Shown piece by piece: positions 34,821 to 44,555 of a DNA stretch of 64,000 nt (position 1 is its first letter; each line of letters opens with the position of its first letter). The stretch comes from Gluconobacter kanchanaburiensis NBRC 103587 (GTDB lineage: Bacteria > Pseudomonadota > Alphaproteobacteria > Acetobacterales > Acetobacteraceae): NCBI RefSeq assembly GCF_007988905.1, contig NZ_BJVA01000002.1:279669-343668 (forward strand), read 5' to 3'. The notes under the pieces were generated by a model, which did no database searches, was not told the origin of the DNA, and saw only the letters and a program-made list of their open reading frames with translations. Both the position numbers and the translations under genes were made by a program.

Positions 34821-37270
34821 TCACCATTCTGCGCAGCATCTTCCGTCAGGCCCGGCGTCAGCCGCTCTATATGACGCTCAACATCCTCGGGCTGGGGCTC
34901 GGCATGGCGGTCTGCCTCGTGTTGACCCTCCAGGTCCGTTACGAATACAGCTTCAACGCGACCATTCCCGACGCGGCGCATGTCCTGCGACTGGACTCCC
35001 ACCTCATGCTTCCGGGAAGCGCACCGCAGGAATATGGCGATGTGCCATTCATCGCCTTTCCGTTCCTGCACACCGATTTCCCGCAGATTGTCGATACGAC
35101 GCGCTACGAGGCAGACGATTACCAGCTCCATAACGGCGACAAAAGCATCTCCGCCGATGCCGCCATGGTGGACCCGTCCTTTTTCAACGTCATCGCCCTC
35201 CCGCTTGAACACGGCGACCCGCGTTCGGCCCTAAGCAGACCTGACGCCATCGTTCTGTCCGCCGATACGGCACAGGCCCTGTTTGGCACGACCGACGTGC
35301 TGGGCCGCACGATCACAACCGATCATGAAGGGCACCGAAGCAGTCAGACGGTTACAGGCGTACTGGCTCGTGCCGCAGGTCCAGTCACGATCGCACCGGG
35401 CGCCATCACGCCATTCCCGTCCGATGAAATACAGAAACCACAGTTCACACGCTGGGGTTCAAGCTCGGGTAATATTTTCCTGCGCGTGCGAAACGAAGCC
35501 GATCGTACCGCCATCGCACGAAACCTGACCCGCTTCGTGATCGACCATGCGTCTGGCACGGCGAATGACGACGTCAGCGAAGGCCTCCACCCCGAACGCC
35601 GTTTTGCCCTGTCCCTTGTCAGCCTGCGCGAGACGCATTTCAATGACCTGCATGTCGTCGCAGGCGATGACGCGACCGATCGTTCGATGGTGAATATTCT
35701 CGCACTGATCGGCGCGCTCGCGCTTCTCCTTGCAGTACTTAACGCCATCAATCTCGCCACGGCCCGCTCTGGCCTTCGGGCGCGGGAAGTCGCCATCCGC
35801 AAGACGCTCGGCGCCACACGAAAGGCGCTGTTTGTCCAGTTCGTCGGCGAAGCGGTCGCCAGTACCGCCATTGGCGGGGCACTCGCGCTTGCGCTGTGCG
35901 AGATCGCCCTGCCCTTCACGGCCGCCCTCACGGGCACGGCCCTGCACATGGATTACGGCTTCACGCTTCCTTTCCTCCTCGGCGTCGTGCTGCTGACGGG
36001 GCTTGCGTGCGGGATCTACCCCGCGCTCGTCCTGTCTTCCTACCAGCCCGCGCATGTTCTGGCGGCCACGCGCATGCCATCTGGTGGACGCGGCACGGCG
36101 CGGCTGCGGAACGGTCTCGTCATCGTGCAGTTCGCCTTCGCAGTGGCCTTCGCCATCTGCACACTGGTAGTGAACCGGCAGGCCCATTTCATGCAGTCAC
36201 AGGACCTGGGGTTCGCACGTGACGGCATTCTCATCAGCTCCGACATCATGACGAGCGACATCGGAAAGCAGCGAGCAATTCTCGAAGCCCTGCGCCATAC
36301 GCCGGGCGTCGTCTCCGCTTCGCTGTCCGAACTGACCCCGCATATCGACAACCACCACCGCTTCAACGTGACGCCTGTCGGCCCGCATCGCGAAGACATT
36401 CATGTCCTCGGCGATACGGTCTTCGGAGACTACGCCGCGACCTATCGCCCCCGCATACTTGCAGGCCGCTGGTTCGACAGCAGTCACGGCGAAGACGACA
36501 GCCCCGGCGACGAAGCGTTCCACAAGTCGTCCGGAAAAACATGGAACGTCGTCCTCAACCGCACGGCCGTGTCCCGGTTGGGCTTTGCTTCACCCGAAAG
36601 CGCCATAGGCACGCCTCTCAAAAGCGGTCCCGTCACGCTGCGAGTCATCGGCGTCATGGAAGACATGCGCTTCGTCTCCGCCCGCGATGACGTCTCGCCA
36701 CAGGTCACGTTTAACTCAACCGCCGCCCTCGACTACCCCCATGCGTCGGTCCGCTTCTCGGGCGTGCCTGAAAACATCATGAAAACACGCCTCAAATCGG
36801 CCTGGGACCCGGTTTCCCCTGATGATCCGACCAGTTTCCGCACGGTGCAGGACCGTATGTCCACGTTCTACATCACGGAGCAGCGCCGGGGATGGATGTT
36901 CTCCATCGCGTCAGGCATCGCGATCGTCATCGCCTGTCTGGGTCTGTACGGTCTGGCGTCTTTCACGGCCCTGCGACGGACCCATGAAGTCGGAATCCGC
37001 AAGGCGCTCGGGGCCACGACGCACAACGTACTGACCCTCATGTTGGGCGATTTCCTGCGCCCTGTCCTGCTGGCCTGCGTCATGGCGGCCTTTCCGGCGC
37101 TGTTCGTGATGCGCTCCTGGCTGTCCGGCTTCCACCAACGCATCGCGCTCTCGTGGCTCGATTTCGCAGCCGTGGTCCTTGTGACCCTGCTTATCGCCGC
37201 CCTCACCGTCCTCGGACAGACCCTGCGCCTCGCCCGTGCCGAACCGGCCCGCGCGCTCAGAGCGGAGTAA
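34814..37270 (+). CDS. FtsX/MacB-type ABC permease 3
   Basis: A 818-residue paralogue. It has a first helix LNILGLGLGMAVCLVLTLQV, coupling motifs AREVAIRKTLGATR (about 323) and HEVGIRKALGATT (about 724), and RAEPARALRAE at the end. The ATG at 34814 lies five bases after the stop of permease 2; a GTG at 34805 is in frame but overlaps that stop. Fused end-to-end spacing shows one transcript with its neighbours. Confidence 0.93.
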   Translation: MLFTILRSIFRQARRQPLYMTLNILGLGLGMAVCLVLTLQVRYEYSFNATIPDAAHVLRLDSHLMLPGSAPQEYGDVPFIAFPFLHTDFPQIVDTTRYEADDYQLHNGDKSISADAAMVDPSFFNVIALPLEHGDPRSALSRPDAIVLSADTAQALFGTTDVLGRTITTDHEGHRSSQTVTGVLARAAGPVTIAPGAITPFPSDEIQKPQFTRWGSSSGNIFLRVRNEADRTAIARNLTRFVIDHASGTANDDVSEGLHPERRFALSLVSLRETHFNDLHVVAGDDATDRSMVNILALIGALALLLAVLNAINLATARSGLRAREVAIRKTLGATRKALFVQFVGEAVASTAIGGALALALCEIALPFTAALTGTALHMDYGFTLPFLLGVVLLTGLACGIYPALVLSSYQPAHVLAATRMPSGGRGTARLRNGLVIVQFAFAVAFAICTLVVNRQAHFMQSQDLGFARDGILISSDIMTSDIGKQRAILEALRHTPGVVSASLSELTPHIDNHHRFNVTPVGPHREDIHVLGDTVFGDYAATYRPRILAGRWFDSSHGEDDSPGDEAFHKSSGKTWNVVLNRTAVSRLGFASPESAIGTPLKSGPVTLRVIGVMEDMRFVSARDDVSPQVTFNSTAALDYPHASVRFSGVPENIMKTRLKSAWDPVSPDDPTSFRTVQDRMSTFYITEQRRGWMFSIASGIAIVIACLGLYGLASFTALRRTHEVGIRKALGATTHNVLTLMLGDFLRPVLLACVMAAFPALFVMRSWLSGFHQRIALSWLDFAAVVLVTLLIAALTVLGQTLRLARAEPARALRAE

Positions 37271-37275
37271 ACGCC

Positions 37276-39711
37276 ATGCTTTCCCACATCGCCCTCGTTT
37301 TCTGGCGCGGCATTCTCCAGCGCCGCCTGTTCACAACGCTAAACGTGCTGGGCATGGCGCTCGGCATGGCGACGTTCCTGACGCTTGCGCTGATCGTGCG
37401 TTACGAATTCACCTTCGATCGCTGGATCCCCAATGCCGGACACATCTACCGGCTGGATGCCTTCGACGACAAGGAAGCCTCGGTCTCCAGCATCCGGCTG
37501 ATCGATGCACTCCGCGCAGAGCATCCGGACTGGAACGCGACCGCAATCCTACGTGGCTTCTCCGGAGCGACCGTCCGCGTCAACGACAATGCCTGGGACG
37601 TCTTCATCGCCCGGACCGATGCCCATCTGTTCGACGTCTTCGCGCTCCCGCTGGCGGAGGGCGATCCGCGCACGGCCCTTGTACCGAACGGCGTGGTGCT
37701 GACACGGACGCAGGCGCGGCGGTTCTTCGGTCAGGATCATAATGTTCTGGGGAAGACGCTGGACATCACGCAGAAAGGCCGGACCGAACGGCTCCATGTC
37801 ACCGGCGTTCTGAAGGACCTGCCGCCGAATACCACGCCACAATTCGATCTTCTCGTTCCGACTTCCGCCGCCGCAATGCAGGCCGGGTCCTCGTGGGAAA
37901 TGAGCACGGCCGAGACCTGGGTGCGAGTTGCACCAGCTATTGCATCCCGACTGCCCGATCTTCTCAGTGGTCTCGTACAGCGTCATGCCGCCGGACTATC
38001 CTCGGAAGATGCCAGGGCATTCAAAATTAGCGCACGCTCCCTCACGACGCTCCATTTCTTCGACGCGACCATTGGCTGGGGCGGAGCAGATGAACGCCTG
38101 CCGATCATTCTCGGTGTCGTCGGGCTGCTCGCACTCGGAGCAGGACTGGTCAATTTCGTCACGCTCTCCACAGCCCTTGCCGCGACCCGCGCGCGGGAAG
38201 TCGCGATGCGCAAGGTGCTGGGCGCCACAGTCCTGACACTCGGACTGTCTTTCACGGCGGAGGCCATCGGTCTGGCCCTGATCGCGGCCGTCATCGCGCT
38301 CGTCCTGACCGAACTGACGCTGCCCTGGATCAGTACCTTAAGCGGCTGGCCGGTCGGCCTCGATTTCGGTTTCGCCCTCCCCCTGCTGCTGGCTTCCGCA
38401 ATCATCGGCGGGGCCTGCGCGGGGGCCTATCCGTCCTGGATGCTCTCACGCTTCCGCCCGGCGGCCGTGCTGGCCTCGGCCCGGATGCCGGGAAGCGGGC
38501 GTCTTGGCAGCCGTCTGCGTGAGGGGCTGACCGTCGTGCAGTTCGCCTTCGCCGTGACGCTGACGATCTGTACACTGGTCATCTCGCGCCAGACACATCT
38601 GCTCCAGACGATGGATCGCGGCTTTCACCAGTCCGGCCTCCTGATGAGCTATCTGCCGAACGAACAGGCCGAGCGCCTGCGGCAGCAACGCCTGAGCGAT
38701 CTCGTCCGCGGCCTTCCCGGCGTCACCGGCGTTACGGTTGCGGACGACGCACCCGGCGGCGGCACCGCAGGCATGACATTCGATACGACCCGTCCGGGAC
38801 GTTCAGCTCCGCCTCCCCTGCTGGCCGTAATCGCGATGCAACCTTCCACGCTGCCTGTCTGGGGCGCGCATCTTCTTGCCGGTCGCCTGTTCGACACGAG
38901 CCACGACTATGACAGCCGCGCCATGCCGGTCGCACCGTTCGACAGTTTTCTGACCGGACAGAGCTGGACATTCGGCGCCCATAACGTCGTCCTTAACGAG
39001 TCCGCCATCCGCGCGCTCGGCTTTACGGACGCCGCCAGTGCCATCGGAACGCCCATCACGCTGCACGGCAAGGACGTTCAGACGATCATCGGTGTCGTCG
39101 CCGACATGCGGTTCAAAAACAGCCGCGCCAGTGTCACGCCCGCACTGTATTACGCCGTGTCCGGCCCGATCGGTTACGGCGTGCTCTCCGTCCGCTTTGA
39201 CCATGCTCCCGAAAATGCCGTCCGGACTGCGATCGCCACGGTGTGGAAGCAGGTCTATCCGGAAAGCGCGCTGAATCTGCGCAGTGTCGGCGACATCATC
39301 GACGACGATACGCGGCCGGAAAAACAGCGCGGGACGCTGATGATCGTCGCATCCTTCGTGACGCTGTCGATTTCCTGCATCGGTCTGTACGGCATCGCCG
39401 TGTTCAACGTGCGCCGCCGCCTGTTCGAAATCGGCGTCCGCAAGGTGCTGGGCGCGACGGCGCAACAGGTCACGCGGCTTCTGGTGCTGCAATTCCTGCG
39501 CCCCGTCCTGATCGCAAACCTCATTGCCTGGCCGGTCGCCTGGTGGGTGATGCGGGGCTGGCTGTCCGGGTTCGACCGGCGCATCAACCTCTCCCCGCTC
39601 TATTTCGCCCTGACCGCACTGATCGTGCTGACGCTCGCCACACTCACCACCCTGCTCCAGATCCGCCGCGGCGCCCGAAGCGCCCCCGCCATCGCCCTCG
39701 GCTCCCAGTAA
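37276..39711 (+). CDS. FtsX/MacB-type ABC permease 4
   Basis: A 811-residue paralogue. The first helix is LNVLGMALGMATFLTLALIV, the coupling motifs are AREVAMRKVLGAT (about 305) and FEIGVRKVLGATA (about 717). Its C-terminus, APAIALGSQ, departs from the RAEPARALRAE of copies 1-3. The open frame reaches back to 37153, but the ATG at 37276, five bases after the previous stop, gives the conserved N-terminus. The TolC-type gene follows after 47 bases. Confidence 0.93.
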   Translation: MLSHIALVFWRGILQRRLFTTLNVLGMALGMATFLTLALIVRYEFTFDRWIPNAGHIYRLDAFDDKEASVSSIRLIDALRAEHPDWNATAILRGFSGATVRVNDNAWDVFIARTDAHLFDVFALPLAEGDPRTALVPNGVVLTRTQARRFFGQDHNVLGKTLDITQKGRTERLHVTGVLKDLPPNTTPQFDLLVPTSAAAMQAGSSWEMSTAETWVRVAPAIASRLPDLLSGLVQRHAAGLSSEDARAFKISARSLTTLHFFDATIGWGGADERLPIILGVVGLLALGAGLVNFVTLSTALAATRAREVAMRKVLGATVLTLGLSFTAEAIGLALIAAVIALVLTELTLPWISTLSGWPVGLDFGFALPLLLASAIIGGACAGAYPSWMLSRFRPAAVLASARMPGSGRLGSRLREGLTVVQFAFAVTLTICTLVISRQTHLLQTMDRGFHQSGLLMSYLPNEQAERLRQQRLSDLVRGLPGVTGVTVADDAPGGGTAGMTFDTTRPGRSAPPPLLAVIAMQPSTLPVWGAHLLAGRLFDTSHDYDSRAMPVAPFDSFLTGQSWTFGAHNVVLNESAIRALGFTDAASAIGTPITLHGKDVQTIIGVVADMRFKNSRASVTPALYYAVSGPIGYGVLSVRFDHAPENAVRTAIATVWKQVYPESALNLRSVGDIIDDDTRPEKQRGTLMIVASFVTLSISCIGLYGIAVFNVRRRLFEIGVRKVLGATAQQVTRLLVLQFLRPVLIANLIAWPVAWWVMRGWLSGFDRRINLSPLYFALTALIVLTLATLTTLLQIRRGARSAPAIALGSQ

Positions 39712-39758
39712 CAAGCCCAGTAACCGCCCCCATACCCCTTGCTTCTTCCGGACCCGAT

Positions 39759-41177
39759 ATGACCATGACCCACCGCAAAGCCCTTTTCCTCGCCCTAATG
39801 GCATCGGTTCCTGCCCTTCTGCCTGCACCGGCGGAAGCCCTGACGCTTCAGGAGGCGCTGGCCCTCGCCTATCGCAGCAATCCGACATTGCGCGGGGAGC
39901 AGGCCAACCAGCGCGCCGTCACCGAAAATTCGGCGCAGGCACGATCCGGCTGGCGACCGACCGTTCAAGTCAACATGGACGCCTCCTATCAACAGGGGCC
40001 TTACACGAGTGCCTTCGCACTGGGCTCCTATACGTCCAATTCCGCTGAAGGATATGTTTCGGCGAAACAGACGCTCTATTCGTTTGGACATGTTGCCAAT
40101 CAGGTACGCGCGGCGGATGCCCGTTCCCGGGCGGAGCTTCACCAGTTACGACTGACCGAGGCGCAGGTCTTCACCGGCGTGGTAACGGCCTATATGAATG
40201 TGTTACGTGATCAGAACATTCTCGATGTTCGGCGCGCCGATCTGGACATGCTCACACGTCAGGTGCAGCTCACAACCTCCCGCTACACTCTGGGCGGACA
40301 GCCCTCCGAACAGGTCACACGCACGGATGTCGAACAGGCGGAAACGCGGCGTCGTTCGGCGGAAGTCGCCGTCACGCAGGCTCAGGCCACGCTTGCGGCC
40401 TCGGTCGCACAATTCCGCGCGGTCATCGGGACGGAACCGGATACACTGACGATGCCGGAGGGGCTGCCCGGCCTGCCCGCGACACTGGATCAGGCGCTGA
40501 GAACCGCACTGGCGCTCAATCCGCAACTGATCCAGATGCAGGAAACCAAGAAAGCCACCGCCGCCGATATCGACACCGCGCGCTCGCAATGGGGGCCTCA
40601 AATTCAGGTGCAGGGCACATTCGGAACGATCGGCCCGGCCTCTCCCTTCCACGGCGACCAGTATGGCGAGCAGGTGACGGGCCTCGTCCAGCTCGTGCAG
40701 CCGATCTACAATGGCGATCTGTATAATTCGCAGATCCGTCAGGCCCGCAATAAAGACGAACAGGCCCGCGAAAGCGTTGAACTCGCCCGGCGCACCGCCT
40801 TACAGGACGTGGCGACCAACTGGCACGCGGTCGAAAACGGGTTGCAGGCCATCCGCGCAGGAACGGCAGAAGTCCGCTCCGGCGAGACCTCCCTCAAAGG
40901 TTATCAGATCGAATATGGCTACGGCCTGCGCAGCACCACCGACGTGCTCTATGCCGATCAGAATCTGCGCTCGGCGCAGGTGGAACTCGCAGGAAGCCGC
41001 CATGATACCATCGTTGCGGAAGCCACACTTCTCGCCTCAATGGGCCGGTTGCAGGCCGACGACGTGCTGCCCCACCTTCCGCATTACGACGCGGCGGCGA
41101 AGTTCCAGCGCGCCCGCACGCGCGGCTGGGAGCCGCTTCAGGCGCCGATTTCCGCCCTCGACAAAGCTGGCTGGTAA
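39759..41177 (+). CDS. TolC-family outer-membrane efflux protein
   Basis: A 472-residue outer-membrane factor. The signal peptide covers about residues 1-27 (cleavage near PAEA-LTLQEA). The TolC repeat start LTLQEALALAYRSNPTLRGEQAN is followed by the paired coiled-coil halves, with the second repeat near TLDQALRTALALNPQLIQM. It would form the trimeric duct for the adaptor at 27872. The ORF extends far upstream inside permease 4, but the signal peptide fixes the start at 39759 (or 39765). The ribosome site is weak. Confidence 0.93.
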   Translation: MTMTHRKALFLALMASVPALLPAPAEALTLQEALALAYRSNPTLRGEQANQRAVTENSAQARSGWRPTVQVNMDASYQQGPYTSAFALGSYTSNSAEGYVSAKQTLYSFGHVANQVRAADARSRAELHQLRLTEAQVFTGVVTAYMNVLRDQNILDVRRADLDMLTRQVQLTTSRYTLGGQPSEQVTRTDVEQAETRRRSAEVAVTQAQATLAASVAQFRAVIGTEPDTLTMPEGLPGLPATLDQALRTALALNPQLIQMQETKKATAADIDTARSQWGPQIQVQGTFGTIGPASPFHGDQYGEQVTGLVQLVQPIYNGDLYNSQIRQARNKDEQARESVELARRTALQDVATNWHAVENGLQAIRAGTAEVRSGETSLKGYQIEYGYGLRSTTDVLYADQNLRSAQVELAGSRHDTIVAEATLLASMGRLQADDVLPHLPHYDAAAKFQRARTRGWEPLQAPISALDKAGW

Positions 41178-41188
41178 GGAAAAATCCG

Positions 41189-43618
41189 ATGTTCGCAGAG
41201 ATCTTCCGGGCCACCTGGCGCACCCTTACCGCCCAGAAACGCTATACGCTTCTCAATCTGGCGGGTCTTGCGCTCGGCATCGCCGTGTTCCTGACGATGG
41301 CGCTGATCGTGCGATACGAGACCAGCTATGATTCCAGCGTTCCCAACGTCTCGCATCTCTATGCCGTGGACGAAGCCTTCCGCCCGGCGGGACACGCCCC
41401 GGCCGACAGCGATTTCATCAGCTTCGTGCCTTTCCCGTTCCTGAAGCAGGATTTTCCCGAAATCAGCAGCGCCATACGGGTTTTACAGGAAACGCTCGTG
41501 GTGCGGGGCGGGACGATCCTTGCGCAGGAACAGGTGACGATGACGGACCCGGAATTCTTTTCCGTCTTCGCATTGCCCCTGCTCGCCGGAGACCGCGCCA
41601 CCGCGCTGGATGGCCCCGGGAAGGTCGTGATTTCCGCCGATATGGCGCGAAAATACTTTGGAACCGAACAAGCGCTGGGCAAGCGGCTGCGGATCGATAA
41701 TGGCCAGACGGACGCGATCGTAACCGGTATTCTCGCCCCCCAGCCACCGAACCAGACGATGAAATTCGATCTGATCGAGGTTATTCCGACGAACTGGCTC
41801 TCCCGCTACGCCTTCACGAACTGGGGCTCGCTCTGGGGCACGATCTGGCTCCGTATCGATGACCCGCGCGCCATCCCGCGTATCCGCGCCGGTCTTGCGC
41901 ACTATCCCTACACCCATCCCGGAAACTGGACGAAAGCTCTGCTTGAGGAAATGTTCGGGACCGGCGGACTGGACCTGCTGCCGCTGAAAGATTTTCATTT
42001 TCATGCGGCGGCCATCGGGGAAGGCGGCAACAGCCGGGCTCTCATCCGCATTCTGGGTCTGATCGGACTGGCTGGTCTGGCCACGGCGATCATCAACTAC
42101 GTCAATCTGGCGACGGCACGCTCCGCCCTGCGCGCGCGTGAAGTGGCAGTGCGCAAGGTCCTGGGCGCGACACGTCAGCGCCTGATCGCGCAGTTCATGA
42201 GTGAAGCCTATCTGATAGTCGTGATCGCCGCCGCTCTTGGCACGGCTCTGACGGAGCTCGCCCTGCGGTGGGTCAATCTCTGGGGCGGCTGGAGCCTGTC
42301 GATAGACTGGGGATTTGTTCTGTCGGTTGATGCGCTGGTCGTGCTGGGTGCCGGAACACTGGCGGGCTTCTATCCCGCTCTGGTCATTTCCGGCTTTCGT
42401 CCCGCTGCCGTCCTCGCCGCCAGCAAGACCCCCGCAGGCGGACGGATCGAGAGCGGACTACGTTCCCTTCTGGTCGTGCTTCAGTTCAGCTTCGCCATGA
42501 CGCTCGCGATCTGCAGTCTCGTCATGGGGTTGCAGGCCCATCATGTCCGAACACTGGATCGCGGCCTGACGCAGGACGGGCTGATCGTCATCCCCGCGCT
42601 CGACGATTCCTCCCTCCTCAGTCGCCAGCGCGACATCATGGCGCGTCTGGCCCAGGTACCAGGTGTGCGGATCGCAACGCGGTCGGACATCTATCCCTAT
42701 AACGCCGTCAACAACGAAGACTGGCTGCGCGTCGGCCACTCCGAAAAACACTCGATGAACTGGGGACGCGCGACCGAGGGGTATTTCAATGCGATCGGCG
42801 CGCATCTTCTGGCGGGGCGCTTTTTCGATCCCCATCATGGGCAGGACTATCCCGCCAACCCGTTTACCGCCGGAAACGGCAGCAGCGTTATCCTGACACG
42901 CCTTGCCGCCGAGCGCTTCGGTTTTGCATCACCGCAGGAGGCCATCGGAAAGGATATTCAGGAATCAGGGGCACCGCAGACCTATCGCGTCGTCGGCGTG
43001 ATCGGCGATATCCGGATCCATTCCGCCAGTGCGCCCATGAAGCCACTGCTTTTCATGGGCGCCTCAGGGTCGTTCCCCTATGTGGGTGGGCTGATCCGCT
43101 ACAGCGGGGCCTCCGCGCAGGTCGAAATGGATCGCCTCGCAAAAGCATGGGCTGAAATCGCACCGGACGTGGCCTTCTCCGCGCAGACCGCGTCCAGCCT
43201 CTTCGCGGACGATTACCGGCAGGACGAAAGCCATGGCACCCTGTTCGCCATCGGCTCGGCCGTCGCCATCGGGATCGCGTGTCTGGGGCTTTACGGCCTT
43301 TCCGCCTTCAACGTGTCACGCCGCAGGCAGGAAATCGGGATTCGCAAGGTCTTGGGCGCCCGGACGCACGATGTGCTGTGGCTTCTTCTGATCCAGTTTC
43401 TCCGGCCCGTCGCCCTGGCCAGCCTGCTCGCGTGGCCGGTCGCCTGGGGCCTCATGCGGGTCTGGCTGTCCTCATTCGACGACCGCATCAGCCTGACCCC
43501 CATGCCTTTCATCGCAGTCACGACTGTTGCGCTCGCCATCGCCGTCCTGACCGTCATCGCCCAAACCCGACGGATCGCAACGCTTCCCCCGGCCATTGCC
43601 CTGCATCAGAATGGATAA
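41189..43618 (+). CDS. FtsX/MacB-type ABC permease 5
   Basis: A 809-residue paralogue placed after the TolC-type gene (11 bases apart) and thus apart from the other four. First helix LNLAGLALGIAVFLTMALIV, coupling motifs AREVAVRKVLGATR (about 316) and QEIGIRKVLGART (about 714), end PPAIALHQNG. Its periplasmic parts resemble none of the others closely. It closes the operon; the next gene is convergent. Confidence 0.93.
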   Translation: MFAEIFRATWRTLTAQKRYTLLNLAGLALGIAVFLTMALIVRYETSYDSSVPNVSHLYAVDEAFRPAGHAPADSDFISFVPFPFLKQDFPEISSAIRVLQETLVVRGGTILAQEQVTMTDPEFFSVFALPLLAGDRATALDGPGKVVISADMARKYFGTEQALGKRLRIDNGQTDAIVTGILAPQPPNQTMKFDLIEVIPTNWLSRYAFTNWGSLWGTIWLRIDDPRAIPRIRAGLAHYPYTHPGNWTKALLEEMFGTGGLDLLPLKDFHFHAAAIGEGGNSRALIRILGLIGLAGLATAIINYVNLATARSALRAREVAVRKVLGATRQRLIAQFMSEAYLIVVIAAALGTALTELALRWVNLWGGWSLSIDWGFVLSVDALVVLGAGTLAGFYPALVISGFRPAAVLAASKTPAGGRIESGLRSLLVVLQFSFAMTLAICSLVMGLQAHHVRTLDRGLTQDGLIVIPALDDSSLLSRQRDIMARLAQVPGVRIATRSDIYPYNAVNNEDWLRVGHSEKHSMNWGRATEGYFNAIGAHLLAGRFFDPHHGQDYPANPFTAGNGSSVILTRLAAERFGFASPQEAIGKDIQESGAPQTYRVVGVIGDIRIHSASAPMKPLLFMGASGSFPYVGGLIRYSGASAQVEMDRLAKAWAEIAPDVAFSAQTASSLFADDYRQDESHGTLFAIGSAVAIGIACLGLYGLSAFNVSRRRQEIGIRKVLGARTHDVLWLLLIQFLRPVALASLLAWPVAWGLMRVWLSSFDDRISLTPMPFIAVTTVALAIAVLTVIAQTRRIATLPPAIALHQNG

Positions 43619-43826
43619 TGGCAGGAGGGACTGACCTCTCCGCTCAGTGGCGCATCATAATCAAGAGTTTCGACAGGCTGCGACTGAAATGGCTGACCCT
43701 GTACGGGCATAGATGCGGCCAATGACCAAAGCAACATAAAGCTGATGATCTTCCGGCAGATCCAGACCCGGGAGCGCGGTCAGAAGGAGTTGTCACGCAA
43801 AAGACACCCTCTACAGAAAAACGTTC
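43619..43826. other. 208-base gap between convergent genes, no gene seen
   Basis: This stretch separates the end of the export operon from the end of the minus-strand ABC genes. Short open frames are present, but none has a ribosome site or recognisable product. No strong terminator stem was found. It marks the border between the export operon and the sulfur island. Confidence 0.5.
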
Positions 43827-44555
43827 TCAGGAAGTATGAACCCCCAGGGCATCAAGGAGCAGTGTCCGCAGCCTTTCAAATTCAGGATCTGAATGCCGCC
43901 TCGGGCGCGGCAGTGGGATGGGCACATCAACACGAATTTGCCCCCGCTCCAGTACGACGGCGCGATCTGCCAGCAACAGCGCCTCATCGACGTCATGGGT
44001 GACAAGCAGAACTGCACAACGATGTTTTTTCCAGAGATCTGCCACCAGTTGCTGCATTTTCAGGCGCGTCAGGGCATCCAGAGCCGCAAAGGGCTCATCC
44101 AGCATCAGAAAAGCCGGTTCCCGCACCAGTGCCCGTGCAAGCGCCGCACGCTGGGCCTCTCCTCCAGAGAGTGTCAGCGGCCATGCGGACTTGCGATGGG
44201 AAAGCCCGACTTCTTCAAGAACTGCCTCGGCCCGTTGCCGGATGCCTTTGTCTTCCTGCCCCAAAACCACATTCTTCCACACACGCTTCCAAGGCAGGAG
44301 GCGATGTTCCTGGAAAACAACCGAGACATCCCGGGGCCGAGTCACCGCCCCTTCCGTCACCGGATCAAGACCTGCCAGCGTTCTCAGAAGGGTGGATTTT
44401 CCTGACCCGCTATGCCCCAGCAAGGCGACGAATTCTCCCGGCGCGATGGCCAGATCCAGCGCGTCCAGCACCGGAGGGCCACCATTGAAGCGCCGCGTCA
44501 ACTGCTCCACGATGACAGCAGTACCACTTTCCACTTCGGCGCGGCGCCCCGTCAT
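43827..44555 (-). CDS. ABC ATPase of a sulfonate/nitrate-type importer (SsuB/TauB-like)
   Basis: A 242-residue importer ATPase. Walker A GHSGSGKS is at about 47-54, Q-loop VVFQEHRLLPW, signature LSGGEAQRAALARAL, Walker B FLMLDEPFAALD and switch His in LVTHDVDEAL. The stretch around EHRLLPW and DEPFAALDALTR is typical of SsuB/TauB/NrtD. The ATG at 44555 overlaps the permease stop as ATGA, which fixes the start; the open frame otherwise reaches 44588. It works with the permease upstream and probably the binding protein encoded divergently at 45576. Confidence 0.93.
   Translation of the reverse strand: MTGRRAEVESGTAVIVEQLTRRFNGGPPVLDALDLAIAPGEFVALLGHSGSGKSTLLRTLAGLDPVTEGAVTRPRDVSVVFQEHRLLPWKRVWKNVVLGQEDKGIRQRAEAVLEEVGLSHRKSAWPLTLSGGEAQRAALARALVREPAFLMLDEPFAALDALTRLKMQQLVADLWKKHRCAVLLVTHDVDEALLLADRAVVLERGQIRVDVPIPLPRPRRHSDPEFERLRTLLLDALGVHTS

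Noticed and set aside
38803..39888. 361-codon open frame on the minus strand
   Set aside because: Antisense to permease 4 and the TolC start; composition is that of a shadow frame.
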